A stretch of DNA of 26,557 bases, taken from assembly GCA_023446155.1 (NCBI GenBank), contig JAEXIT010000007.1:1-26557 (forward strand). The letters are read 5' to 3'. The notes under the pieces are model-generated. The model was not told the DNA's origin and did no database searches. It saw only the letters and a list, made by a program, of their open reading frames with translations. Within the stretch, counting starts at the first letter, position 1; each line of letters begins with the position of its first letter. The position numbers and the translations under genes are program-made. The DNA comes from Bacteroidota bacterium. Lineage in GTDB: Bacteria > Bacteroidota > Bacteroidia > Flavobacteriales > Flavobacteriaceae. Below, piece by piece: positions 7,202 through 15,221 of this stretch.

Positions 7202-9312
7202 CATCTCACGAAAACAGATATATCGACAGAGAAAAAAGTTGGTTGGCATTTAATGCAAGAGTTTTACAGGAAGCAGCAGACGAAAGCGTTCCACTATTAG
7301 ACAGACTTCGGTTTTTAGGGATATTTTCCAATAATTTAGATGAGTTTTTTCGTGTTCGCTATGCCGCTATACGCAGACTGAGTATGGAAGGGATTTCCGG
7401 TGAGAAAATCCTGGGTGGTATTTCGGCACAGCAATTATTGAAAGATATTACCGAAATCGTAATCGAACAACAGTCCGAAAGTTTGCGTATTCTGAGTGTC
7501 ATTGAAAAAATGCTCGAAAGAGAGAACATTTTTATTATTAATGAAACCGAAACGAATAAGGAACAACAAAATTTTATCAAGGAATTTTTTATTCAGAAAG
7601 TAAGTCCCGAATTGGTGACGATCATCCTTAATGACCTTGATGAATTCCCTTTGCTAAAAGATACTTCCGGATATCTGGCGATAAAATTGGTGATGAATCC
7701 CCGGAATAAAGTTTCGGAAGAATCTGAGGTTGTTCAGAAAAAAGAGGTGCGTTATGCTGTGGTCGAAATTCCTAAAACTATCAACCGTTTTGTCGTACTG
7801 CCATCAAACAACGATAAACAATATGTGATATTGTTGGATGATGTAATCCGCTATAACCTGCACAGTATCTTCAATATATTCGATTACGAAAGTATCTCAG
7901 CACACATGATTAAAATCACACGTGATGCCGAACTGGATATCGATTCCGATCTGAATAAAAGTTTGATTGAAAAAATTTCAACCAGCGTAAAAGATCGTAG
8001 AATAGGGGAACCGGTACGTTTCGTATACGATCAATCTATCGATAAAGATACTTTGGCTTTTTTTCTGACCCGAATGAAAATCGATGCTACCGATAGTCTT
8101 ATCCCTGGCGGACGTTACCATAATCGTCGCGATTATATGGACTTCCCTAATTTAGGACGTTACGATTTACTTTTTAAACAAAATCCACCGTTACCGGTTG
8201 TTGGGCTGAGTCTGGAAGGAAGTATTTTAGAGCGTATTAAAGAACAGGATTTTCTGGTTAATGCGCCGTATCAGTCGTTTTCCTATCTGATCAAATTTCT
8301 ACGGGAGGCTGCCTTGGATCCTAAAGTGACATCTATCAAGATTACCTTATACCGTTTGGCTAAAAATTCACAGATTATCAGTTCTTTGATCAATGCTGCA
8401 AAAAACGGAAAAAGGGTTATTGTACAAATTGAATTGCAAGCGCGTTTTGACGAAGCCAGTAATATTTCGTATGCCGAACAAATGCAAACCGAAGGAGTTG
8501 AACTTATTTTCGGTGTTAAAGGGCTAAAAGTACATAGTAAAATTTGTGTGATTGAACGTGTGGAGGAGGGTAAAATTTTTAGATACGGTTTTATTTCTAC
8601 CGGAAATTTTAACGAATCAACAGCCAAAATTTATACCGATGTGACACTGCTAACCAGTCACCAACCGATTTTACGGGATATTAACCGGATTTTCGATTTC
8701 TTTGATGTGAATTACCGCGTGCATCGTTATAAGCACCTGATCGTTTCGCCACATTATACCCGTTCGAAGTTTATTAAACTAATCGAAAGGGAAATGCACA
8801 ATGCTCAGGAAGGAAAAGAGGCCTATATTAAATTAAAAATGAACAGTTTGTCTGATTTTAAAATGATCGACAAATTGTATGAGGCTAGCCGTGCGGGGGT
8901 GAAAATTCAGCTTATTGTTCGTGGTATTTGCTCGCTGATTCCAGGTGTACTGGGAATGAGCGAAAATATTGAAGCTATCAGTATTGTCGATAATTATCTG
9001 GAGCATGCGCGGATCTATATCTTTGGAAATGAAGGTGATCCGGAAGTTTATATTTCGTCGGCCGATTTTATGACCCGAAACCTCGATGCCCGTGTGGAAG
9101 TTACCTGTCCGATTTACGATCCGAATATTAAAAATGAATTGATCGAAACCTTCAATATCGGATGGAAAGGAAACGTAAAAGCCCGATTGCATTCGGAAAA
9201 CCTGGAAAACAAATACCGGAAACGACCTAAAGAAAAAATGTTCCGGGCGCAATTGGAAACCTATAACTACTATCGCAATCAAATGGAAGTGATTGTAGAA
9301 AAAAAACTATAA
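7198..9312 (+). CDS. ppk1: Polyphosphate kinase 1
   Basis: This 704-residue protein has the usual PPK1 length and domain order: an N-terminal helical domain (DREKSWLAFNARVLQEA), a head domain, and two PLD-like catalytic domains. His446 in KVHSKI matches the autophosphorylated histidine of E. coli PPK, and His603 in YLEHARIYIF matches the second catalytic histidine. STGNFNEST and SSADFMTRNLD are further family signatures. It transfers the ATP gamma-phosphate to growing polyphosphate and can work in reverse. It is second in an operon with an upstream SixA-like phosphatase (ATGA overlap) and a downstream exopolyphosphatase gene starting 17 bp after the stop, so synthesis and degradation are encoded together. 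Confidence 0.97.
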   Translation: MTSHENRYIDREKSWLAFNARVLQEAADESVPLLDRLRFLGIFSNNLDEFFRVRYAAIRRLSMEGISGEKILGGISAQQLLKDITEIVIEQQSESLRILSVIEKMLERENIFIINETETNKEQQNFIKEFFIQKVSPELVTIILNDLDEFPLLKDTSGYLAIKLVMNPRNKVSEESEVVQKKEVRYAVVEIPKTINRFVVLPSNNDKQYVILLDDVIRYNLHSIFNIFDYESISAHMIKITRDAELDIDSDLNKSLIEKISTSVKDRRIGEPVRFVYDQSIDKDTLAFFLTRMKIDATDSLIPGGRYHNRRDYMDFPNLGRYDLLFKQNPPLPVVGLSLEGSILERIKEQDFLVNAPYQSFSYLIKFLREAALDPKVTSIKITLYRLAKNSQIISSLINAAKNGKRVIVQIELQARFDEASNISYAEQMQTEGVELIFGVKGLKVHSKICVIERVEEGKIFRYGFISTGNFNESTAKIYTDVTLLTSHQPILRDINRIFDFFDVNYRVHRYKHLIVSPHYTRSKFIKLIEREMHNAQEGKEAYIKLKMNSLSDFKMIDKLYEASRAGVKIQLIVRGICSLIPGVLGMSENIEAISIVDNYLEHARIYIFGNEGDPEVYISSADFMTRNLDARVEVTCPIYDPNIKNELIETFNIGWKGNVKARLHSENLENKYRKRPKEKMFRAQLETYNYYRNQMEVIVEKKL

Positions 9313-9329
9313 CCTGATTTTAGAATAGC

Positions 9330-10220
9330 ATGATTTCTATAAAAAAATATGCCGCTATCGATATCGGATCCAATGCCATGCGATTATTGATCACCAATAT
9401 CGTTGAGCAGGTCGGTAAAGAAACGCAATTCAACAAAAGTGAATTGGTTCGTGTTCCCATTCGTTTGGGACAGGATGCTTTTACTGTTGGTGAAATTACC
9501 GATGATAATATCGAACGAATGGTCGACGCGATGAAAGCATTTAAATTATTGATGAAAGTATATAAAGTAGAACGTTATATGGCGTGTGCTACTTCAGCTA
9601 TGCGTGAGGCATATAACGGTCAAGAAGTGGCTGATATCATCAAGAAAAAAGCTGACATTAAAATCAATATTATCGACGGAAAGAAAGAAGCCAAAATTAT
9701 CGCTTCTTCCGATTTACGTCATTTTATTAAAACAGATCAGACGTATTTGTATGTCGATGTTGGTGGGGGAAGTACTGAATTTTCACTGTTTTCAGAAGGG
9801 CAAATGATCGCGTCCAAATCGTTTAAAAACGGTACCGTTCGTTTGCTGAATAATATGGTCAATGAAGTGGTTTGGCAGGAAATCGAAAAATGGATTAAAG
9901 TGCAAACCGAACCGTATGATCATATTACATTGATCGGTTCCGGTGGAAATATCAATAAACTGTTTAAACTTTCGGGGAAATTACAGGAAAAACCACTGTC
10001 GTATGCTTATGTAAATGCACAGTATCAATACCTGAATTCACTTTCGTACGAACAGCGTATTTCCGAAATCGGTTTAAATCCGGATCGTGCGGACGTGATT
10101 ATTCCGGCTACACGGATTTACCTGAATGCGATGAAATGGAGTGGTGCCAAAAATATTTATGTGCCGAAAATCGGTTTATCCGACGGTATTGTAAAAGCCA
10201 TGTATTACGATAAGATTTAA
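9330..10220 (+). CDS. ppx: Exopolyphosphatase, Ppx/GppA family (short form)
   Basis: This 296-residue protein has the actin-like phosphatase core of the Ppx/GppA family: phosphate-1 loop AIDIGSNAMRLL near residue 9, phosphate-2 loop YVDVGGGSTEFSLF near residue 148, and the nucleotide loop LIGSGGNINKLF. It removes terminal phosphates from polyphosphate or hydrolyses pppGpp; the ppk neighbour favours polyphosphate. E. coli Ppx is about 510 residues, and the C-terminal HD-type domain is absent here. The short form is common in this phylum, so I do not read it as truncation. It starts 17 bp after ppk1 and ends 1 bp before the next gene. Confidence 0.92.
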   Translation: MISIKKYAAIDIGSNAMRLLITNIVEQVGKETQFNKSELVRVPIRLGQDAFTVGEITDDNIERMVDAMKAFKLLMKVYKVERYMACATSAMREAYNGQEVADIIKKKADIKINIIDGKKEAKIIASSDLRHFIKTDQTYLYVDVGGGSTEFSLFSEGQMIASKSFKNGTVRLLNNMVNEVVWQEIEKWIKVQTEPYDHITLIGSGGNINKLFKLSGKLQEKPLSYAYVNAQYQYLNSLSYEQRISEIGLNPDRADVIIPATRIYLNAMKWSGAKNIYVPKIGLSDGIVKAMYYDKI

Positions 10221-10221
10221 A

Positions 10222-10662
10222 ATGAAGCCACCAATTGAGATACCTTCGGTAACGGATTATGTTGAAATTACCGAAGTCTGGGAAGCGTCCGTTCGCGCGA
10301 CGCATACCTTTTTGACAGAAGAGGATATTCAATATTATAAACCGCTGATTTTGAAGGAGTACCTAAAATCGGTGCGCCTTTTTTGTACTCGTGATCAAAA
10401 TGCAATTACGGGCTTTTTAGGTTTGGATGACGATAAAATCGAAATGCTTTTTATTCGACCCGATTATCGCGGAAAAGGAGTTGGGAAAGCATTACTTGAT
10501 TTTGCAGTGAACAAACAAAATGCCCGAAAAGTAGATGTAAATGAGCAAAATGAACAGGCTGTGGGCTTTTATGAATACCTGGGATTTAAAACGGTGCGCA
10601 GGGAACCTCTGGATTCTGGCGGAAAACCATTTCCTATTTTATCGATGGAACTTCAAAAATAA
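10222..10662 (+). CDS. YjaB-like GNAT N-acetyltransferase
   Basis: This 146-residue protein has the acetyl-CoA binding motif RGKGVGKALLDFA after the strand IEMLFIRPDY, followed by KVDVNEQNEQAVGFYEYLGF and a PILSMEL ending. These closely recall E. coli YjaB, a GNAT enzyme of unclear substrate. The start lies one base after the ppx stop, so it is the fourth gene of the polyphosphate operon. There is no sequence evidence that it acts in polyphosphate metabolism; the link is positional only. Confidence 0.85.
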   Translation: MKPPIEIPSVTDYVEITEVWEASVRATHTFLTEEDIQYYKPLILKEYLKSVRLFCTRDQNAITGFLGLDDDKIEMLFIRPDYRGKGVGKALLDFAVNKQNARKVDVNEQNEQAVGFYEYLGFKTVRREPLDSGGKPFPILSMELQK

Positions 10663-10678
10663 TTTAGTGCTTTATTAG

Positions 10679-11236
10679 ATGAAAACGTTATTTAAAACAC
10701 TCGGAATACTGACATCCAGCGAGTTGGATATGCTGGATGATATCCTTACCGAACGAAGTTTAAAAAAAGGGGAGTACCTGATAGAGGAGAATACCGTTTG
10801 TGATGAAATTGTTTTTATTAAATCCGGTGCGCTGCGCTCCTTTTATATCAATGGTGATGGCGATGAAATCACCAATTGTATTACGTTTGAAAAGGAATTG
10901 ATGTCGGCTTTTTCCAGTTTTGTGACTAAAAAATCGACAGACGAAAATATTCAGGCACTTTTTGATACCGAATTGGAGGTTTTACACCAGGATGACCTCG
11001 AGCGACTTTATTTTCAGAATAGCAACTGGCAAAAAGTGGGCCGTATTTTGGCCGAAACGCAATATGTCCAGTTGGAAAAAAGAATTGCGTCTTTTCAGAA
11101 ATTTTCCGGAAAAGAACGTTACGAAGAACTGTTTCGGTTACAACCGTTATATATCAAATTAATTCCGTTGCAATACCTGGCTTCATTTTTAGGAATTACA
11201 CCACGACATTTGAGCCGCATCCGAAAAGCAGTCTAA
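10679..11236 (+). CDS. Crp/Fnr family transcriptional regulator
   Basis: This 185-residue protein has an N-terminal cyclic-nucleotide-binding-like beta barrel (LKKGEYLIEENTVCDEIVFI, then KSGALRSFYINGDGDEI) and a C-terminal helix-turn-helix (LQYLASFLGITPRHLSRIRK). This is the short single-domain-HTH type that is abundant in Bacteroidetes, and the ligand is unknown. No Fnr-type N-terminal Cys cluster is present, so it is not an oxygen-sensing FeS protein. It begins 16 bp after the GNAT gene. Just downstream, a perfect 12-bp palindrome (11265-11276) sits about 42 bp upstream of a predicted transcription start for the next two genes, the classical position for activation by this family. Confidence 0.88.
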   Translation: MKTLFKTLGILTSSELDMLDDILTERSLKKGEYLIEENTVCDEIVFIKSGALRSFYINGDGDEITNCITFEKELMSAFSSFVTKKSTDENIQALFDTELEVLHQDDLERLYFQNSNWQKVGRILAETQYVQLEKRIASFQKFSGKERYEELFRLQPLYIKLIPLQYLASFLGITPRHLSRIRKAV

Positions 11237-11264
11237 ATTTTTAAATTCCGATAGGATCACTATT

Positions 11265-11276
11265 GGACATATGTCC
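11265..11276. promoter_or_regulatory. Perfect palindrome, candidate Crp/Fnr operator
   Basis: GGACATATGTCC is a perfect 12-bp palindrome just after the regulator gene. Its centre (11270.5) lies about 42 bp before the start predicted from the -7 element at 11301-11308, the class II activator position. Assignment to the adjacent regulator is an inference. Confidence 0.5.
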
Positions 11277-11281
11277 GGCAA

Positions 11282-11308
11282 TTGCTTCTTAATCCTCCGA
11301 TATTTTTG
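11282..11308 (+). promoter_or_regulatory. Promoter of the oxidoreductase pair
   Basis: TTG (11282-11284), a 16-bp spacer and TATTTTTG (11301-11308) match the Bacteroidetes TTG...TAnnTTTG pattern. Transcription would start near 11313, shortly before the ATG at 11327. Confidence 0.5.
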
Positions 11309-11326
11309 CAGAAAACAATTCCTGTT

Positions 11327-12346
11327 ATGCAAAAAAATATTCTTATTATTGGAGGAACCGGCCTGATCGGTACAAACATTTCCCAAATTTTAAAATCCAG
11401 AAATCCCGATTCTAACGTTTTTATCGGTAGTCGTAAAAAAAGTATTGCTGCAAATCGGTTGACAATCGATGTGCTGGATTATATGACACTTTCTGAAATT
11501 TCCAAACATGCAATCGACCTGATTGTATTGTGTGTAAACGACAAACTAAATAATGTACTTTATTATGCAATTGACAACCAAATCGATTATATCGACATTA
11601 CCAAACCCACACCCGATTTAACTGAAGCGTTTTCGATTGCCGGTAAAGAGACAAAATTGTCCAGTAAAATTATTTTTAGTTCCGGATGGATGGCAGGTGT
11701 TGTTCCTGGTTTAATACCGGATTTAAAAAATAGTACGGCGGTGGCTTTATTGGTGTATTATTCGATAAAGGATAAAGCCGGTGAAAGTTCGGCGCATTTT
11801 ATGGCGGAAAATGTAAGCAAACCGTTTCTGCGTTATCACGACAATCAGCCGATAACGATCAAACACTTTTTAGATTCCGAAAAATATGATTTTAGCTTTG
11901 AAATCGGAAAACGACTGGTGTATAATTTTGATGTACCGGATTTATTCATTCTGAATGCAGTCGAAAAAGTCCCGACGGTTTCGGTTAAAATGACCTATAG
12001 TTCGAAAATAGTAACCCGTCTGTTAGGCTTTTTTCAGTCGGTGAGACTATTTGATCATTTGTCTTTAAAAAACAGAAGATTACTTTTTAGCGCCAATGGA
12101 AAAGGAGATAAGACAGTCTTCGAAGTATTGGCGACTACTGCAAACGGAAGAACAAAATCCGTTTTACAGAGTGATAACGGACAATCGGAATTAACAGCGT
12201 TCGCAACGGTTTTGCACATTGAAAAGTTACACACCACTTCTTTTTCCAATGGCGTTTATTTTAGTCATCAATTGTACGAGCCGAATGAAATGATAATAGC
12301 ACTAATGACGAATAAAACGATTAAAATCAATACATTTAAACTATAA
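11327..12346 (+). CDS. Saccharopine-dehydrogenase-like NAD(P)-binding protein
   Basis: I start this protein at the ATG at 11327 (339 residues), because the longer reading begins at a TTG at 11282 that lies in the promoter. The first residues, MQKNILIIGGTGLIGTNIS, form a Rossmann GxxGxxG dinucleotide-binding loop. The next part, including IDLIVLCVND and KIIFSSGWMAGVVPGLIPDL, resembles proteins annotated as saccharopine dehydrogenase-like or short-chain epimerase-like. The substrate cannot be read. It is followed 15 bp later by a flavodoxin-fold reductase gene and preceded by a Crp/Fnr regulator and a palindromic operator candidate, which suggests an inducible redox or detoxification pair. Confidence 0.75.
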   Translation: MQKNILIIGGTGLIGTNISQILKSRNPDSNVFIGSRKKSIAANRLTIDVLDYMTLSEISKHAIDLIVLCVNDKLNNVLYYAIDNQIDYIDITKPTPDLTEAFSIAGKETKLSSKIIFSSGWMAGVVPGLIPDLKNSTAVALLVYYSIKDKAGESSAHFMAENVSKPFLRYHDNQPITIKHFLDSEKYDFSFEIGKRLVYNFDVPDLFILNAVEKVPTVSVKMTYSSKIVTRLLGFFQSVRLFDHLSLKNRRLLFSANGKGDKTVFEVLATTANGRTKSVLQSDNGQSELTAFATVLHIEKLHTTSFSNGVYFSHQLYEPNEMIIALMTNKTIKINTFKL

Positions 12347-12361
12347 AACAACGCCTGGTAT

Positions 12362-12940
12362 ATGAAAAAAGTACTGATCATCAATGGACATCCGAATAAA
12401 GACAGTTTTAATTTCGCTTTAGCGGATGCATATCTAAAAGGAGCCGAAACAACTGATGCAACCGTTTCGATGCTTGCGATAGCCGATCTGAATTTTGATC
12501 CGAATTTACGTTTTGGGTATCAAAAACGAATGGAATTGGAGCCGGATTTACAAAAAGCATGGGATTTGATAAAGGAAGCCGATCATCTGGTTTGGGTACA
12601 CCCGGTTTGGTGGGGCGGACTTCCGGCGATTACTAAAGGATTTTTAGACCGTCTTTTTTTGCCGGGAATAGCATTTCGCTACCGTAAAGATTCCGTTTGG
12701 TGGGACAAATTGTTAAAAGGAAAAACCGCCCGGATTATAACCACATTGGATCAGCCGGGGTTTTATTATTGGCTGGTATATGGTAAGCCCAGTGTAAATC
12801 AGTTAAAAAAGGCCGTTTTGGAATTTTGCGGAATAAAACCGGTAAAGGTGACTTATTTTGGAATTATAAAAACGTCCAAGGCGGAGCAACGCAAAAAATG
12901 GTTGGAAAAAACCTTTTATTTAGGACAAAAACTGGCCTGA
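12362..12940 (+). CDS. NAD(P)H-dependent oxidoreductase, flavodoxin-2 fold (quinone reductase-like)
   Basis: This 192-residue protein begins with the FMN-binding strand and loop KKVLIINGHPNKDSFN. It contains the family-typical VHPVWWGGLPAITKGFLDRLFLPGIAF block and a later GKTARIITTLDQPGFYY segment. It belongs with the KefF/MdaB/NQO1-like flavoproteins that reduce quinones or electrophiles by two electrons. It is the second gene after the saccharopine-dehydrogenase-like protein (15-bp gap) and ends 3 bp from the convergent stop of dnaX. No terminator is visible between the two, so the transcripts may overlap. Confidence 0.88.
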   Translation: MKKVLIINGHPNKDSFNFALADAYLKGAETTDATVSMLAIADLNFDPNLRFGYQKRMELEPDLQKAWDLIKEADHLVWVHPVWWGGLPAITKGFLDRLFLPGIAFRYRKDSVWWDKLLKGKTARIITTLDQPGFYYWLVYGKPSVNQLKKAVLEFCGIKPVKVTYFGIIKTSKAEQRKKWLEKTFYLGQKLA

Positions 12941-12943
12941 TGC

Positions 12944-13642
12944 TTATAAATCGAGGTCAAATGTTTTGCGTAACAATTCCAATGCCGGATTGATTGCTTT
13001 TAATTTGTCGAATTTTTCCTGAGTGGTAAAAGCATATTTGGTTTCAACTACTTCATTAACATGGACATTGATAACAATATCGTGGTTGTGTAGTTTTCCG
13101 CGTAAATAGCCGAGAAGCTCAATTTTACTATTGTCAAAATCGACTTTGGAACCTTCGTTGGGCAACTCCAGTTTTATAGTGGTACCGTCGGCTTCCAAAA
13201 CAGGATCGTTGATCTGCATATAGGTTGCCATGATTTTCTGGCCTTTATCACTCAATCGCTGAGCAAATTTATTCCATTGCAACAACATATCGGTTTCGGT
13301 AAAGGTTTCCCGCGGAAGTTCGTCGTGTTGCAACACATTGGCTTTCTGCTGGGCTTCCAGTTCTTTTTTAGCCCGAATACTGGCCAATGAAAAAGCAGAA
13401 ACTTTCTTTTCGGCATTCAGATCGGGTGGAACCATTGGTTTTATCTCGGGCGTAACTACTTTTACCGCTACGGGTTCCGGATTGATAGCAGGTATAGCTG
13501 CAGCTTCCTGTGCCGGAATACTTAGCGGTTGTGGATTGGGTTGCGCCTGAGCCTGTGGAATAGCCGCTACTTCCGGGCTTGGTGCGACCGGTCGCGGATT
13601 ATTCCTGAAAAAATCGGGTGGGATTATGTATGACTTAGCTTT
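12944..13642 (-). CDS. dnaX: DnaX tau-specific C-terminal region (reached by -1 frameshift)
   Basis: This frame is open from the A10 run (about 13642) to a TAA at 12944-12946 and continues the gamma reading frame after a -1 shift. It begins KAKSYIIPPDFFRNN, passes through a Pro/Ala/Gln-rich linker of about 60 residues, and ends in a folded domain (TETDMLLQWNKFAQRL ... NPALELLRKTFDLDL) typical of the tau C-terminus, which binds polymerase alpha and helicase in other bacteria. Combined with gamma it gives a tau of about 588 residues. An internal ATG at 13435 gives a 163-residue reading, but I see no promoter for it and consider it an artefact of splitting the gene. The alternative is a sequencing or mutational indel in the homopolymer. 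Confidence 0.8.
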   Translation of the reverse strand, partial: KAKSYIIPPDFFRNNPRPVAPSPEVAAIPQAQAQPNPQPLSIPAQEAAAIPAINPEPVAVKVVTPEIKPMVPPDLNAEKKVSAFSLASIRAKKELEAQQKANVLQHDELPRETFTETDMLLQWNKFAQRLSDKGQKIMATYMQINDPVLEADGTTIKLELPNEGSKVDFDNSKIELLGYLRGKLHNHDIVINVHVNEVVETKYAFTTQEKFDKLKAINPALELLRKTFDLDL

Positions 13643-14709
13643 TTTTTTTCTCCATCAAAAGTAATGGAGGCCAGTTGCATCAGGCATAATTCAACTAAAA
13701 GACGTTGATTCTGACTACTTTTGTATTTTAAATCACAATCGTTTGCCACATCAATTCCTTGTAATAAGAATTCCTGAGATGTTTTTTGTGCCTGCTCTCT
13801 GTATAAATTCTGAGCGACTTCACCTGCTTCCAATAATACCAAAGTTGCCGGGTTTTTACAAACCAGTAAATCTCTGAAATGGGAAGCCAGTCCGGCAATA
13901 AAGTGATGACCGTCGAATCCTTTGGCCAGAATATCGTTATAAGCCAATAATAATTCCGGAATTCTGTTTTCCAAAATCAAATCGGTTACTTTAATATAAT
14001 ATTCGTAGTCCAGTACGTTTAAGTTTTCGGTTACCGCCTGACGTGTCAGATTCGTACCGCAATAGGAAACAACACGGTCAAAAATAGACAAAGCATCACG
14101 CATAGCACCATCTGCTTTTTGAGCAATGATATGGAGCGCATCGTCTTCAAAAACAATGTTCTGACTTTTGGCTACTTCGGCCAGATGCTCTTTGGCATCT
14201 TTAACAGTGATCCGTTTAAAATCGAAAATCTGACAACGCGACAAAATAGTCGGGATGATCTTGTGTTTTTCGGTTGTTGCCAGGATAAAAATAGCGTGCT
14301 TTGGCGGTTCTTCCAATGTTTTCAGGAAAGCGTTAAAAGCTGCTTGGGAAAGCATATGCACCTCGTCGATGATATACACTTTAAATTTTCCGGTTTGTGG
14401 CGGAATACGCACCTGATCAATAAGATTACGAATATCGTCTACGGAGTTATTCGAAGCGGCATCCAGCTCAAATACGTTGAACGCAAAATCTTCGTACGGA
14501 TCATCGTATCCTTCCTGATTGATTTTGCGGGCTAAAATACGCGCACAAGTAGTTTTTCCAACACCACGCGGACCTGTAAACAGTAAGGCCTGCGCCAGGT
14601 GGTTGTTGTCGATTGCATTTAATAAAGTATTGGTAATAGCCTGTTGTCCCACTACGTCTTTAAACGTTTGCGGTCGGTATTTACGGGCTGATACGATGAA
14701 TTGTTCCAT
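13624..14709 (-). CDS. dnaX: DNA polymerase III gamma subunit (clamp loader ATPase)
   Basis: This 361-residue AAA+ ATPase opens and loads the sliding clamp. The start ATG at 14709 gives the family's typical SARKYRPQTFKDVVGQ. Walker A is GPRGVGKTT (residues 46-54), followed by a DAASNNSVDDIR block, Walker B IIDEVHML, sensor 1 LATTEKHK and the SRC arginine-finger motif LSRCQIFDF. The four-Cys zinc module between Walker A and DAASN in E. coli is replaced by a short acidic loop (GYDDPYEDF), which I recall as usual for Flavobacteria. The frame ends four codons past an A10 run (KKKLSHT then TAA), exactly where frame -1 opens into the tau domain. The gene has a good promoter at 14726-14757. Confidence 0.95.
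   Translation of the reverse strand: MEQFIVSARKYRPQTFKDVVGQQAITNTLLNAIDNNHLAQALLFTGPRGVGKTTCARILARKINQEGYDDPYEDFAFNVFELDAASNNSVDDIRNLIDQVRIPPQTGKFKVYIIDEVHMLSQAAFNAFLKTLEEPPKHAIFILATTEKHKIIPTILSRCQIFDFKRITVKDAKEHLAEVAKSQNIVFEDDALHIIAQKADGAMRDALSIFDRVVSYCGTNLTRQAVTENLNVLDYEYYIKVTDLILENRIPELLLAYNDILAKGFDGHHFIAGLASHFRDLLVCKNPATLVLLEAGEVAQNLYREQAQKTSQEFLLQGIDVANDCDLKYKSSQNQRLLVELCLMQLASITFDGEKKKLSHT
13639..13650 (-). other. dnaX: dnaX slippery site (A10 run with A AAA AAG)
   Basis: On the minus strand the gene reads GGA GAA AAA AAA AAG CTA. This contains, in frame, the A AAA AAG heptamer used for programmed -1 frameshifting in E. coli dnaX, within a run of ten A that could also cause RNA polymerase slippage as in Thermus dnaX. 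The only clear downstream palindrome, GCGACCGGTCGC (13584-13595), is about 43 nt away. That is too far for a standard frameshift stimulator, so slippage is the simpler reading. Confidence 0.75.
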
Positions 14710-14725
14710 GACTTTATATTACAGG

Positions 14726-14757
14726 CAAATATAGCGGTAAAAATAGCAAATTGCAAA
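14726..14757 (-). promoter_or_regulatory. dnaX promoter
   Basis: On the minus strand, TTTG (14757-14754), a 20-bp spacer and TATATTTG (14733-14726) match the Bacteroidetes promoter pattern, about 17 bp upstream of the dnaX ATG. Confidence 0.55.
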
Positions 14758-14799
14758 ACCGCCTGCAGATAGTTTTTAACAATATAAAGGGATAAGCCG

Positions 14800-15099
14800 C
14801 TATTCGGTTCTGCCTTTTATACTTAGGTCAATTAATACTTTTTCAATATCATTTTCGGAAGATGCTAATTGTCCGGCCACAAATACGCCTTTTTCTCCGG
14901 TAATGGATTTAATGCCATATACGGTAGCTTCATCATCAGGATTGGTCTGACCTTCGTAACGGTAAATATGAACGATCTCGTAGTTGGAAGGATTTTGAAT
15001 AATATCCTGTTCATGAATATTAAAATCGACAGAAAAACCTTTTTCGGCTAGCTCTTCCAAAGCTTTGGTAACGGTGGCATAGTGATACATACGGATCAT
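14800..15099 (-). CDS. Small conserved protein of unknown function
   Basis: This 99-residue soluble protein (MIRMYHYATVTKALEELAEK ... IEKVLIDLSIKGRTE) has no signal peptide or membrane segment. I recall similar roughly 100-residue flavobacterial proteins carrying the label phosphoribosylpyrophosphate synthetase. Nothing here resembles the PRPP-synthetase active site, so I treat that label as unsupported. A second ATG at 15090 is possible. An imperfect -7 element, TATCTTTA, lies upstream on the minus strand. The gene sits between dnaX and the divergent rnpB gene with no evident functional link. Confidence 0.75.
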   Translation of the reverse strand: MIRMYHYATVTKALEELAEKGFSVDFNIHEQDIIQNPSNYEIVHIYRYEGQTNPDDEATVYGIKSITGEKGVFVAGQLASSENDIEKVLIDLSIKGRTE

Positions 15100-15208
15100 G
15101 ATTTAAAATTTGAGGTTACACTTTAAAGATAAGCATTTTATTCTCAACAGACTATAAAGCAATGTTAAAGTACTGTTGTTTAAAATGCCCGAAACACGAA
15201 TATTCTAC

Positions 15209-15216
15209 TATCTTTG
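15209..15216 (+). promoter_or_regulatory. rnpB -7 element
   Basis: TATCTTTG matches TAnnTTTG exactly and lies 6 bp before the expected 5' end of RNase P RNA. No clean -33 TTG was found at standard spacing. Confidence 0.55.
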
Positions 15217-15221
15217 CAGCC

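Noticed and set aside
8833..9282. 149-codon minus-strand frame inside ppk1
   Set aside because: It is a shadow of the ppk1 coding strand, which has clear catalytic motifs across the same bases.
11282..11326. N-terminal extension of the saccharopine-dehydrogenase-like protein from a TTG
   Set aside because: This TTG is the -33 element of the predicted promoter, and the Rossmann motif begins right after the ATG at 11327.
12944..13435. Separate 163-residue gene downstream of dnaX
   Set aside because: The same frame extends upstream to the A10 run of dnaX and the sequence is the tau C-terminal domain, so it is best read as part of dnaX. A true pseudogene or homopolymer sequencing error remains possible but fits less well with the conserved slippery heptamer.
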